This document shows, piece by piece, positions 23,360 to 31,556 of a stretch of DNA of 36,270 bases (positions are counted from its first letter, which is position 1; every line of letters starts with the position of its first letter). The notes beneath the pieces are model-generated. The model was given only the letters and a program-made list of their open reading frames with translations. It did not search any database and was not told the DNA's origin. The stretch comes from Nitrosomicrobium frigidum (SeqCode) (lineage in GTDB: Archaea; Thermoproteota; Nitrososphaeria; Nitrososphaerales; Nitrososphaeraceae), in contig JAHEZK010000012.1 in the NCBI GenBank assembly GCA_023251115.1, positions 1 to 36,270 of the forward strand, in the 5' to 3' direction. The translations under genes and the position numbers were made by a program.

Positions 23360-24646
23360 ATGGTCCCTAATTTGCCACAATGGGGTATTGATCCTGTGCC
23401 TTCAAAACATAGAATTCTTGGGGCCTTTGACTATTTTATTTTGTGGTCTAGTCTTGGAGTTGGATTGTTGGTTTTTTCTGCAGGATCATTTTTGTCGGAT
23501 GCTCCTTTTTATTATGCAATACTTGCAATCATACTTGGTTCTATTGCCGGCTCTGTACTCTTATCGCTGACAGGAAAAATAGGAAGTGATAATGCTGTAC
23601 CATCATTTATTGGAATAAGACCGGCTTTTGGATTGTATGGCTCATATCTTGCCGCTATTCTAAATATAATACAACTGATTGGATGGACTACGTTTGAGAT
23701 TCTTATACTTTCAAAAGCTGCTCAACAACTAACAAATATACACGTTACCTTTGTATGGAATATTTTATTTGGAATTATTATTGCACTGTTTGGTATTTTT
23801 GGTCCTTTATTTTTGGTAAAACAGTGGCTATCAAAGTTTGCGATATGGATAGTTTATGGTTCTTCAATAATAATCTTAGTTACCCTATTGTTTCAAAATC
23901 TTTCAAGTGTCATAGCTGAAACAGGTAAGGACATGTCATTTTTTGTTGCGCTTGATATTGTAATTGCCATGCCAATTTCCTGGATGCCCCTTGTTTCGGA
24001 TTACAACAGATTCGCAAAGACAAGTCGGGGAGCCTTACTAGGAACTCTAATTGGATTTTCCTTAACAAATATCATTTTTTATTTTGGCGGATTATTATTT
24101 GGATTAACGGATATTTCATCGATAATAGTTTCAATTCAGGCGATTTTATTTGGTTTTGTTCTATTGGTTATGATTGTCGACGAGATTGATAATGCTTTTG
24201 CAGATATCTATTCTGCAGCAATTTCGTCACAAAGTATCTTTCAGAATCTAAATCAGCGGCATCTAATTATCGGATTTTCTATAGTGAGTACTATTTTGGC
24301 TACTCTCATCTCAATTGAAGGATATGAACAATTCTTGTTGTTGATAGGAGCTCTTTTTATCCCTTTATTTGGTGTCTTATTGACAGACTATTTTGTGATT
24401 AAGCATGGTAAATATCAGAATGATATGATGTATGGTAACAATCTTACTAAAATCGGATATCCTGCTATCATAGCATGGGCTATTGGAGCATTATTATATT
24501 ATCTACTTTCTCAGCTTTCGCCCATATACCTATCCTCGCTACCCACTATAGGTTCTACTGTTCCCAGTTTAATTGCATCCTCGTTACTATATCTATTAAT
24601 TACAAAACTTGGTCTCAAATTTAAGGTCGCCAAAAATGCGATATAA
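23360..24646 (+). CDS. NCS1-family nucleobase/HMP-type permease
   Basis: 428 residues with about 12 transmembrane segments. The N-terminus (HRILGAFDYFILWSSLGVG) and TM3-4 region (GIRPAFGLYGSYLAAILNII) match the NCS1 (cytosine-purine-hydantoin-thiamine) symporters. The PISWMPLVSDYNRF motif is typical of the CytX/CodB-like group, which import cytosine or the thiamine precursor hydroxymethylpyrimidine with protons or sodium. The exact substrate is unknown; a thiamine-binding-type protein at 11612 weakly favours HMP or thiamine. No TPP riboswitch pattern was seen in the short leader; the gene looks leaderless. Confidence 0.85.
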   Translation: MVPNLPQWGIDPVPSKHRILGAFDYFILWSSLGVGLLVFSAGSFLSDAPFYYAILAIILGSIAGSVLLSLTGKIGSDNAVPSFIGIRPAFGLYGSYLAAILNIIQLIGWTTFEILILSKAAQQLTNIHVTFVWNILFGIIIALFGIFGPLFLVKQWLSKFAIWIVYGSSIIILVTLLFQNLSSVIAETGKDMSFFVALDIVIAMPISWMPLVSDYNRFAKTSRGALLGTLIGFSLTNIIFYFGGLLFGLTDISSIIVSIQAILFGFVLLVMIVDEIDNAFADIYSAAISSQSIFQNLNQRHLIIGFSIVSTILATLISIEGYEQFLLLIGALFIPLFGVLLTDYFVIKHGKYQNDMMYGNNLTKIGYPAIIAWAIGALLYYLLSQLSPIYLSSLPTIGSTVPSLIASSLLYLLITKLGLKFKVAKNAI

Positions 24647-24733
24647 TATCTCCTAGTCCTCTATTCTTATTTTTTTGGTCCATACATAACATTGACACTT
24701 TCCTTAAATCTAACTTTTAATAATATTAAGTAA

Positions 24734-25060
24734 TTGTGTCCCTGTGATATTCATAAGAATTTTTTTGCTGAAGGCTGTTATGATTGTAAACTTGAATATG
24801 CCGAGCTAAAAGGCTTCAATCAACCTGATGACCAAGGGCTGGGGCAGGGAAAAACATCAAATAAATCAAGAACTAAAAGAGAGTATAAAGAATTTTCTGA
24901 GCAGAGAGCAAAAAAACTTTATGAAGAATTATTGATACAGTTTTTGAGAACAAAATCGATGGATGAAAATGAAGCTGCAAGTAGGGCAAGGCAGATTATT
25001 AGAAAACAGTGTGCGATTAGAGGAATTGAAGTTTGGAATTGGTTGAAAGTAAGTGATTAG
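24734..25060 (+). CDS. Small protein with N-terminal Cys/His cluster
   Basis: 108 residues from TTG, beginning MCPCDIHKNFF with CYDC at residues 15-18: Cys2, Cys4, His7, Cys15 and Cys18 could bind zinc. The rest is a charged helix (KEFSEQRAKKLYEELLIQFL; EAASRARQIIRKQCAIRG) ending in VWNWLKV. Not recognised as a named family. The TTG start is needed to include the Cys cluster. A TATA-like run lies only about 15 bases upstream, so the mapping of the transcript start is unclear. Confidence 0.6.
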   Translation: MCPCDIHKNFFAEGCYDCKLEYAELKGFNQPDDQGLGQGKTSNKSRTKREYKEFSEQRAKKLYEELLIQFLRTKSMDENEAASRARQIIRKQCAIRGIEVWNWLKVSD

Positions 25061-25197
25061 AACGACCAAAATAACATACTCCCAAAATAATTAAAAATTG
25101 TCTAATCTCAATTCGGTTATACGATTTTTAAATAGAATACAATGTATGATTCATAGCAAATATTTTATTTGTTTACCGGCTAATTAACTTAATTTCA

Positions 25198-25353
25198 ATG
25201 ACCTTAGAAATGATAATTAATGAATTAACTGAAATAGCGCATAGAGGTGCCCTCTATGTATTGATAGGTTCATTTGGATTTTTGAGTATTATCATCATAA
25301 ATGGCATTATCAAGTCCAGTCGTAGAGGCAAAAGAAATATGAATAAATCATAA
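25198..25353 (+). CDS. 51-residue one-helix membrane protein
   Basis: ATG at 25198 opens a 51-codon frame: MTLEMIINELTEI, a hydrophobic helix (ALYVLIGSFGFLSIIIINGI) and a basic tail (KSSRRGKRNMNKS). The positive-inside rule puts the tail in the cytosol. It ends 13 bases before the cyclase-family gene, so the two are probably co-transcribed. TATA-like ATTTTTAAATAG lies some 70 bases upstream. Confidence 0.55.
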   Translation: MTLEMIINELTEIAHRGALYVLIGSFGFLSIIIINGIIKSSRRGKRNMNKS

Positions 25354-25366
25354 GAATCATTATTGG

Positions 25367-26020
25367 ATGATAATAGATTTAACCAGAGAAATAAGAGATG
25401 ACACCAAAGTCTTTCCAGGCTCGCCATTGCCCAAATTTATCACCTGGACTAAAATGGATGTGCATCAATATAATTCAGAAGTTATCTTTATGAGTACTCA
25501 TACAGGTACTCATATGGATGCTCCATCTCATTTTGTGAACGAAGTTTCATCGATCGACAAAATAACAGTCAGCAGATTCATTTCTAATGCTATCCTAATT
25601 AGGATAAAAAAGGGATTAGATCAACTAATAACAACAAGTGATATCGTGGCATCTAATGCAAGGATAGGTCAGGGTGATGCCATAGTATTTTCAACTTCGT
25701 GGGAGAATGAAATAGATAAGGACCATTATTTTAGTCATTGTCCTGGTCTTTCAGAGGATGCCGCAAATTATTTGGTAGATAAGAAGGTAAATGCTGTGTG
25801 TATTGATTCACCCAGTATTGATAGGGGAATGGATAATAATTTTCCAGTACATAAAATACTATTATCTAATCAGGTATTGGTAGTGGAGAATCTGTGTAAT
25901 TTGGAAAAACTACAGGACCAATATTTTACGTTAATAATGACACCTTTGAAGTTATCTGGAGCATCTGGTTCCCCCGTAAGAGCCATTGCTCTTGACAGGA
26001 AATTTGGGAAAATAGAATAA
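25367..26020 (+). CDS. Cyclase-family metal-dependent hydrolase (kynurenine formamidase-like)
   Basis: 217 residues, the family length. MIIDLTREIRDDTKVFPGSP starts the fold and the metal-binding signature HTGTHMDAPSH is at residues 45-55 (H45, H49, D51, H55). Members of the cyclase (PF04199-type) family include arylformamidase in Trp degradation and isatin hydrolase. The presence of ALDRKFGK near the end is usual. No kynurenine genes are in the window, so the substrate is not assigned. Cytosolic. Confidence 0.88.
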   Translation: MIIDLTREIRDDTKVFPGSPLPKFITWTKMDVHQYNSEVIFMSTHTGTHMDAPSHFVNEVSSIDKITVSRFISNAILIRIKKGLDQLITTSDIVASNARIGQGDAIVFSTSWENEIDKDHYFSHCPGLSEDAANYLVDKKVNAVCIDSPSIDRGMDNNFPVHKILLSNQVLVVENLCNLEKLQDQYFTLIMTPLKLSGASGSPVRAIALDRKFGKIE

Positions 26021-26087
26021 ATTTTACATCGCTAAAGCAACATCTCAAACTAGAAGTATTGCATAAAATTCCTTAATCTACATCGAG

Positions 26088-26095
26088 TTTTAATA
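26088..26095 (+). promoter_or_regulatory. TATA box of the Lrp/AsnC-sensor gene
   Basis: TTTTAATA is centred 27 bases before the ATG at 26119, which supports a leaderless transcript and this start. Confidence 0.5.
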
Positions 26096-26118
26096 CTTCC
26101 TAGAACTATTGTATTAGT

Positions 26119-26391
26119 ATGCCAACAGCTTATGTTTTAATAAATTGTGATCTCGGCTCTGAAGAGGAAATATTACAGGAAATAAAGAAGCTCCCAGGAG
26201 TAAGTGAAGTAAGCGGTGTATACGGAGTATATGATATTATTGTAAAGATTTCTGCAGATACTATGGACAAATTAAGAGAAACTATAACATGGCATGTTAG
26301 AAGAATAGATAAAGTCAGGTCCACACTGACTATGATAGTAATAGAAGGTCAGACAGGAAAAGACAAGAAAAATCAACCTAATATGTTTTGA
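26119..26391 (+). CDS. Stand-alone Lrp/AsnC ligand-binding (RAM) domain
   Basis: 90 residues: PTAYVLINCDLGSEEEILQE, GVSEVSGVYGVYDIIVKI and VRSTLTMIVIEG form the alpha-beta RAM domain that binds amino acids in Lrp/AsnC regulators. The helix-turn-helix half is absent, as in several archaeal stand-alone copies, which are thought to modulate partner regulators. Its last 19 bases overlap the 3' end of the aminotransferase gene on the other strand. Confidence 0.9.
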   Translation: MPTAYVLINCDLGSEEEILQEIKKLPGVSEVSGVYGVYDIIVKISADTMDKLRETITWHVRRIDKVRSTLTMIVIEGQTGKDKKNQPNMF

Positions 26392-27578
26392 ATATTTTTC
26401 ATGTTTTGTACAAAGGTTGATACTTCATTTAGGTCATTAAAGAAATGCGGAGATGCTCGCACCGCCTTTTTCTTGCCTCCTCCTACAATATCTCTCTCTG
26501 CAACAATTATACCCTTCTCTTCGAGGCTAGATACTATTGTCTTTGGATTTACTGAGTCTATTGTAAAAGATACAATTGATGATCTGATCTTTTCTTCTTC
26601 AGGTCCAAAGATAGAGATACCTGGAATTCTTCTTAGCTCCTGAACAAGTTCGTTTGCTATTTTCATATTCATTTTTCTTATTGTATTAACACCCAAACGT
26701 TGAAGGTAATTTATTGAGGATGAAAGACCTGCAATGCCCGGATAGTTTCTGAATCCTGTTTGAAATTTTTGTGGAGAATCCATATAAACAAGATCTTTTT
26801 CTTCAGTTATAATTGCGGATTCTCCTCCAATATACTTTGGAATTAACCAGTGAGCTGATTCTTTTTTGCAATAAAAGATTCCGATGCCTGATGGGCCGCA
26901 TATCCACTTGAAACCAGGAAATGCTAGAAAGTCACAACCAATTCTTCTTACGTCTACATTAATAGTACCAACAGATTGGGCAGCATCTATGGAATATAGT
27001 ATCTGATGTCTTTTTGCAATTTCACCAACTTCTTCAACAGGCATTATTGCTCCATTATTATAGAGAACATGACTGAGTGTTATCAGCCTTGCATTTTTGT
27101 TCTTTGCAAGCTTATCAATCTTGTCGAGATCAAAGAAGCCCTTATCATTTATTCTAATTTCCTCAAGTTTCACACCAAATTTTTTAGAGATATTAAACCA
27201 AGGGAAGTAATTAGCATAGTGTTCATGAAGACCGCCCCGTGAAATAATCGCATCTGACTTTTTCCATTCGATACCAGATGCCACATAGTTTATCCCCTCT
27301 GTAGTACTTTGAGTGAAGATTATTTCTTCGGGCTCACAGTTTATGAGTCGACTCAAGTTAACCCTAAGCTCTTTCATTAGTGATGTGATGTATTCTTGCA
27401 CAGAGGTCGAGTCAGGGCCTTCCTCTGAGCATCTTAGTAGAAAATCAGTGATTGATTTTATTGTAGATAATGGCATCGGAGCAAATGAGCCGCAATTCAT
27501 ATAGATCTTTTTTTTTGTGACTGGAAAATCTTTACGAATTAAGTCTATATCATTTTCCTTGGTATCATGATAATCCAT
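26373..27578 (-). CDS. Class V PLP aminotransferase (not a cysteine desulfurase)
   Basis: 401 residues. PLP-fold type I, class V: nucleotide-phosphate site TQSTTEGINYVASG, D198 in SIDAAQS, and PLP Lys224 in FPGFKWICGPSG. The C-terminal domain ends AVRASPHFFND, whereas cysteine desulfurases of the SufS type have a catalytic Cys in RxGHHC; that Cys is missing here. The protein therefore fits the isopenicillin-N-epimerase-like/kynureninase-like group rather than SufS. The reaction is unknown. It points away from the RecA-fold gene with about 36 bases between their starts, so a shared divergent promoter is likely. Confidence 0.82.
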   Translation of the reverse strand: MDYHDTKENDIDLIRKDFPVTKKKIYMNCGSFAPMPLSTIKSITDFLLRCSEEGPDSTSVQEYITSLMKELRVNLSRLINCEPEEIIFTQSTTEGINYVASGIEWKKSDAIISRGGLHEHYANYFPWFNISKKFGVKLEEIRINDKGFFDLDKIDKLAKNKNARLITLSHVLYNNGAIMPVEEVGEIAKRHQILYSIDAAQSVGTINVDVRRIGCDFLAFPGFKWICGPSGIGIFYCKKESAHWLIPKYIGGESAIITEEKDLVYMDSPQKFQTGFRNYPGIAGLSSSINYLQRLGVNTIRKMNMKIANELVQELRRIPGISIFGPEEEKIRSSIVSFTIDSVNPKTIVSSLEEKGIIVAERDIVGGGKKKAVRASPHFFNDLNEVSTFVQNMKNIQNILG

Positions 27579-27614
27579 TATAACCCCTTTTAATAATTCA
27601 TTATAATAAAAATC

Positions 27615-28289
27615 ATGATTTCAGAAATGCTAGATAACGGAGGATTCAATACATTGATCTTTGACGATACTTACGCCAAAATATGTCTAATTGCTTCAAT
27701 TATATCAGAATTCCAATGTAAGGATGATAACGACAATCATCATAAGGTATTCTATTTAGATTTTGATGCAGCATTTACTTCATATGCTAAAGCCGGATTA
27801 ATTCCTACCATGAAAATACAGAAAATAAATGATCATTTTTATCAATCTGAATCTAATATCTTGAAAATTTTTCTACCATCTCAAGATATTTTTGGTATTA
27901 TCACAGCAGACATAATAAAATCAATGAGTGAATGTTCTCTAGTTATTTTTGATTCTATAAATTCATTTTATAATCTTTTTTACGACAGACTTGTACCGAG
28001 CCAAAATAACAGAATAAATATTGGAAGTCTAAATCAGCTACTTTACTTTGTTCTCATGATAATTTTAAAACATACTTCAGAATATAATATCCCATTTTTG
28101 GTAACAAGTATGATTCGATATAGGGGAAAGGAACGAGTAACAAGTAATAGACTGCTTAGTATGAAAAGTTCATTTAATTTTTACGTTAAAATTAGAAATC
28201 TAGATGACCTTTCAATTACAGTTCTCAGGCATCCAAAACTCGAACATAAAAATTATATCATGAAGGACAAAGTTTTGAAATGGACCTAG
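27615..28289 (+). CDS. RecA/KaiC-fold-like protein without Walker A
   Basis: 224 residues. Order of elements suggests a RadA/KaiC-like core: a strand and loop at FNTLIFDDTYAKICLIASII where a GxxxxGK(T/S) P-loop would lie, a Walker B-type strand CSLVIFDSINSFYNLF (about residues 107-122), then NIPFLVTSMIRYRG and LLSMKSSFNFYVKIRN. The P-loop Gly and Lys are lost, so ATP hydrolysis is unlikely. It may be a RadB-like or RadA-paralogue partner, or a pseudo-ATPase. Assigned by motif order only. Its stop codon overlaps the end of the next gene. Confidence 0.5.
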   Translation: MISEMLDNGGFNTLIFDDTYAKICLIASIISEFQCKDDNDNHHKVFYLDFDAAFTSYAKAGLIPTMKIQKINDHFYQSESNILKIFLPSQDIFGIITADIIKSMSECSLVIFDSINSFYNLFYDRLVPSQNNRINIGSLNQLLYFVLMIILKHTSEYNIPFLVTSMIRYRGKERVTSNRLLSMKSSFNFYVKIRNLDDLSITVLRHPKLEHKNYIMKDKVLKWT

Positions 28290-28618
28290 ACGCCTGTCTT
28301 AATTTTTACTATGAAGAAAGCAACCATTAAAGCAATGGTGAGAACAATAAATCCTGACCCTAAATATGCCCATTGATTCTTTGGCGTTGCAGCTTTACCT
28401 GAATTATATAGCAAATAGGCGCCGAACATCCCCATAAATAGTATCATTACTATTACAATGGTTTCTCCGACAGTTTGTATTGATCTTGATTCGACAATAA
28501 ATTGTCTTGATCGTGCACCCTCTATAATTGAATTTACAAGTCCCGAAGCAAATGCAAAAAATGCAACCAGGTAAACTACCGTTGCAAGTGTGATATATTT
28601 TGAAGTACTAGTGAGCAT
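28286..28618 (-). CDS. Small three- to four-helix membrane protein
   Basis: 110 residues with hydrophobic segments at about 9-29, 47-68 and 84-106 (VYLVAFFAFASGLVNSI; VIVMILFMGMFGAYLLY; SGFIVLTIALMVAFFIVKIK), separated by a charged loop (EGARSRQFIVESRS). No family recognised. Its 3' end overlaps the convergent RecA-fold gene by 4 bases. Confidence 0.7.
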   Translation of the reverse strand: MLTSTSKYITLATVVYLVAFFAFASGLVNSIIEGARSRQFIVESRSIQTVGETIVIVMILFMGMFGAYLLYNSGKAATPKNQWAYLGSGFIVLTIALMVAFFIVKIKTGV

Positions 28619-29041
28619 CGAGTTACTAGTATTATGAATAATAATTAAGTTTATCGACTACGAAGACTATCCTTAAATGTTGACTCAATTAGAAGAGTAT
28701 TGATGTCAAAACCCGAGTTATACTGGGATTGAAATTTGCCCATTTACTAGTTTATTATGTTGTCTAATCTTACTCAACCTATTCAAAAAGAAAACGACTA
28801 TTTAACACATTTTAACCATCGAATTCACTATAAAATCAAAGCTGTCAAAGTAAGATGAATAGCTGAAACATAATTTTTCGCATCAGTCAGTATTGATAGT
28901 AGTAACGCAATAAAATTATCGAGCTAACAAGTCTTGTTATTCAACACTGTCATATCATATCACTAACTTATCGTGTATTTTTGAGATCGCGCTGCTGCTA
29001 TCATATGGTTTTATTTTTCGCTAATTACTGTTCGTTGAAAC
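28619..29041. other. 0.42 kb intergenic region, nothing recognised
   Basis: Upstream (on the minus strand) of the three-helix membrane gene and beyond the 3' end of the FMN-protein gene. No frame of useful length, repeat or RNA fold is seen by eye. Confidence 0.4.
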
Positions 29042-29473
29042 TCAATCAAGACCCCAACTAATCTTCTTATACGGTTCTACTTGTACAAACGGTGCTTCAC
29101 TTTCTTTCCAAGGGTCAGCTCTGACCCACTCAAATTTTCTATCGAAAATCTCGTATAATTTCTGAAACTTTATACCTTGTTCAATAAAGTCTACTTTTCC
29201 ATGAATTATGATTGCGCTATTTTTTAAAGAAGAATAAGTGTCCACAACAAGGGCTATGTTGGGATTTTGTTTGAGGTTCTTGTATTTTTTTGTATCATAA
29301 TCAGTAGCAAAAAACAGCATATTTTTTTGGAAAACATATGAAACAGGTGTTATGTGTGGTGTACTATCGGGTGAAACGGTGGCTATCCTGCAATCCTCAT
29401 TGTTCGAAAGGAATTCCATCTCTTTCACCGTGAATTTTATTTTTCTTGCATACCTTCGACTTTTAGCTTTCAT
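29042..29473 (-). CDS. Pyridoxamine-5'-phosphate oxidase-like FMN/F420 split-barrel protein
   Basis: 143 residues. FTVKEMEFLSNNEDCRIATV, then SPDSTPHITPVSYVFQ and LFFATDYDTKKYKNLKQNPN are the strands and loop of the split beta-barrel that binds FMN (or F420 in some archaeal members); the C-terminus WVRADPWKESEAPFVQVEP closes the fold. A perfect 14-base palindrome lies 53 bases upstream. The substrate cannot be read from sequence. Cytosolic dimer expected. Confidence 0.87.
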   Translation of the reverse strand: MKAKSRRYARKIKFTVKEMEFLSNNEDCRIATVSPDSTPHITPVSYVFQKNMLFFATDYDTKKYKNLKQNPNIALVVDTYSSLKNSAIIIHGKVDFIEQGIKFQKLYEIFDRKFEWVRADPWKESEAPFVQVEPYKKISWGLD

Positions 29474-30048
29474 TTTGTCTAGGAATTATCTCCATAGCTA
29501 AATTGTTATTAAAGCGTTAAAAAGTTGTCAAGCTTGACACTGACTATATCTGGAGAAAGGAATAATTTTTTACATGATACATTTTGCATATACTCGCCTC
29601 AAGGTATTACAAGATAGATTATTCATGATGTTGATTTATCAAAATAAACATGAAAACAACTGGGACTTCTCGGATGTGATGAACAAGAACAGCCAATAAT
29701 CCCAGCTGGTGTTTATGCACATAATAGATGTCTAACAAAATATAAATACTTTTTAGATATTCTATATTTTTCTAGAATATTATTTTCTTTTCTAAATAAA
29801 TTCTATCATTTAATTCGAAAGTTAATCAATATAAGCAACTGAGATTGACGCTTTGATTGTCGTGAAATTAGATTTGTTTCTCAATTTCAGGTTTGCATAT
29901 TTTGATTAGTAGATATGAAGATAAGAACCGAATATACCATAACATGACTCAAACAAAATTATACCAATATTTTTCTTGTAGGTATATTAATTATCTTTGC
30001 AAAAATGCTGTCTTGATTACTTGATATATTATTAATTTGCCTACCTAC
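29474..30048. other. 0.58 kb intergenic region with palindrome
   Basis: Between the FMN-protein gene start and the 3' end of the helicase. It holds the TGTCAAGCTTGACA palindrome (29526-29539) and an AT-rich stretch. No gene is convincing. Confidence 0.45.
29526..29539. promoter_or_regulatory. 14-base palindrome, candidate operator
   Basis: TGTCAAGCTTGACA is a perfect 14-base palindrome 53 bases upstream of the FMN-protein gene, just upstream of AT-rich sequence that could be its TATA box (TTTAATAA on the minus strand). Dyads like this are typical of dimeric regulators. No regulator gene is nearby. Confidence 0.4.
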
Positions 30049-31314
30049 TTATCCTCTTTTATACTGACTATGGGCGTTGTGGTACCGACCTCTACTATCT
30101 CCTCGGCTATACCCATATCTTCTTCTACTTTGACTATTATAGTTGAATGACCTTTGTCTATTCACTCTATTCCTGTTCACAGACAATGTAGGAACCTCAA
30201 TTCCTATTTCATCATTAAGCCTCTTGACTGTAAGTTCAGTACGTTTAAGAATCCTTGCAAAATCTTCATACCTGCTGCTTGAAACTAATGAGATTGCCTT
30301 ACCACTTCCGCCTGCCCGTGCAGTTCTCCCAATTCTATGGAAATAGATCAATGGATCTTCAGGAATATCATAATTGATAATATTTCCAACCGCCGGAACG
30401 TCTATACCCCTCGCAGCAATATCTGTTGCTACAAGGATATCTTCGCTTCCGTTCTTGAACCTGTTCATAGAGTAATCCCTCTGTCTTTGAGACAAGTCTC
30501 CATGAATTGTAATAACTTTGAAACCTTCTTTATTCAAATCATCAGCTATCCTCTGAGTTCGTTGTTTTGTGGCAACAAAAACAATAGTTTGTTGTCCTTT
30601 TTCTCTATTCCTAACAAAATTACAGAGATGTTTGAATTTTTCTCGTTCTTCCACAATTAGATAAGATTGATCGATAGTTTCTAAACTAATTTCATCTTCA
30701 TTGAGTCTGATTTGTTCTGGATCTTTCATGTATTCCCTAGATAATCTTATAATTTCAATCGGCATCGTTGCTGAAAACAGGCATGTTTGCCTTCTCTCAT
30801 TAACATAAAAAAGTATGAACTTAATGTCATCTACAAATCCCATGTCAAGCATTCGGTCAGCTTCATCTAACACTACAAACTTTACATCTTCTAGTTGAAT
30901 CGTTCCTTGTTTCAAATGATCTATGAGTCTGCCAGGTGTTGCCACGATAATTTGCACTCCCCTTCTTAGCTGTTCTTTTTGTATGTGAATACTCTGTCCT
31001 CCGTAAACGGCTAAACTCCTTATTCCCATATATTTTGAAAATTTTCTAATTTCAGTAGTAACTTGCATGGCCAGTTCTCTTGTAGGAACGAGTATTAATG
31101 CTTGGATTGGTCCTCGTGATTTTAAAATACTTATTAATGGAAGAGAAAAAGCAGCCGTCTTCCCAGTACCTGTGTGCGCCTGTCCTATGACATCTTTCCC
31201 TTTCAAAATAAGTGGAATACAATGTTCTTGAATAGGAAAAGGATTTTCCATTCCTATTTCCTTGACAGCCTTAACTATAGACATATTTAGTCCTAATTCT
31301 TCAAATGAAACCAT
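30049..31314 (-). CDS. DEAD-box RNA helicase
   Basis: About 421 residues from the ATG at 31314 (MVSFEELGLN), or 432 from the TTG at 31347. All helicase motifs are present: Q motif (GMENPFPIQ), I AHTGTGKT, Ia PTRELAMQV, II DEAD, III SAT, V ARGIDVP, VI HRIGRTARAGG. The C-terminal tail is Arg/Gly/Tyr-rich (RRRYGYSRGDSRGRYH), an RNA-binding extension typical of archaeal and bacterial cold-shock helicases. A TATA-like AAATATAAAA lies inside the TTG-started frame, about 23 bases before ATG 31314, so I chose the ATG. Unwinds RNA duplexes in ribosome assembly or mRNA decay. Confidence 0.93.
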   Translation of the reverse strand: MVSFEELGLNMSIVKAVKEIGMENPFPIQEHCIPLILKGKDVIGQAHTGTGKTAAFSLPLISILKSRGPIQALILVPTRELAMQVTTEIRKFSKYMGIRSLAVYGGQSIHIQKEQLRRGVQIIVATPGRLIDHLKQGTIQLEDVKFVVLDEADRMLDMGFVDDIKFILFYVNERRQTCLFSATMPIEIIRLSREYMKDPEQIRLNEDEISLETIDQSYLIVEEREKFKHLCNFVRNREKGQQTIVFVATKQRTQRIADDLNKEGFKVITIHGDLSQRQRDYSMNRFKNGSEDILVATDIAARGIDVPAVGNIINYDIPEDPLIYFHRIGRTARAGGSGKAISLVSSSRYEDFARILKRTELTVKRLNDEIGIEVPTLSVNRNRVNRQRSFNYNSQSRRRYGYSRGDSRGRYHNAHSQYKRG

Positions 31315-31332
31315 TTTCAAATTCACATTTTG

Positions 31333-31342
31333 TTTTATATTT
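31333..31342 (-). promoter_or_regulatory. TATA box of the helicase gene
   Basis: AAATATAAAA (minus strand) is centred about 23 bases before the ATG at 31314 and lies inside the 11 codons that an upstream TTG would add. This supports the ATG start and a leaderless mRNA. Confidence 0.5.
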
Positions 31343-31378
31343 GACAAAAGTCACGGAAGATCTGGAAAGATTTTGTAT

Positions 31379-31414
31379 TAACTTAACTTATCTGCCGCAG
31401 CTTTAGTTAAGTTA
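31379..31414. repeat. 10-bp inverted repeat with nested CTGC/GCAG
   Basis: TAACTTAACT (31379-31388) is the exact reverse complement of AGTTAAGTTA (31405-31414), with CTGCCGCAG (31392-31400), itself a dyad, in the loop. It lies between two divergent genes, the helicase and the zinc-ribbon protein, upstream of the helicase TATA box. It could be an operator for a dimeric regulator or a folded RNA. Confidence 0.45.
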
Positions 31415-31556
31415 CTGTGCTTACATCGGAGATATAAGTGTGATGATGTAAAGATTGATCAATTGATATTCAAATTAATTGTCAATTCAAATTTGTAATA
31501 TCTCTACAAACAAAAGATTTGTTTAGTCCAGACTTCATAATTTAAATTCTACACAG

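Noticed and set aside
29474-30048. Small RNA or gene in the spacer downstream of the helicase
   Set aside because: Only AT-rich sequence and one dyad; no stable fold or coding frame is visible by eye.
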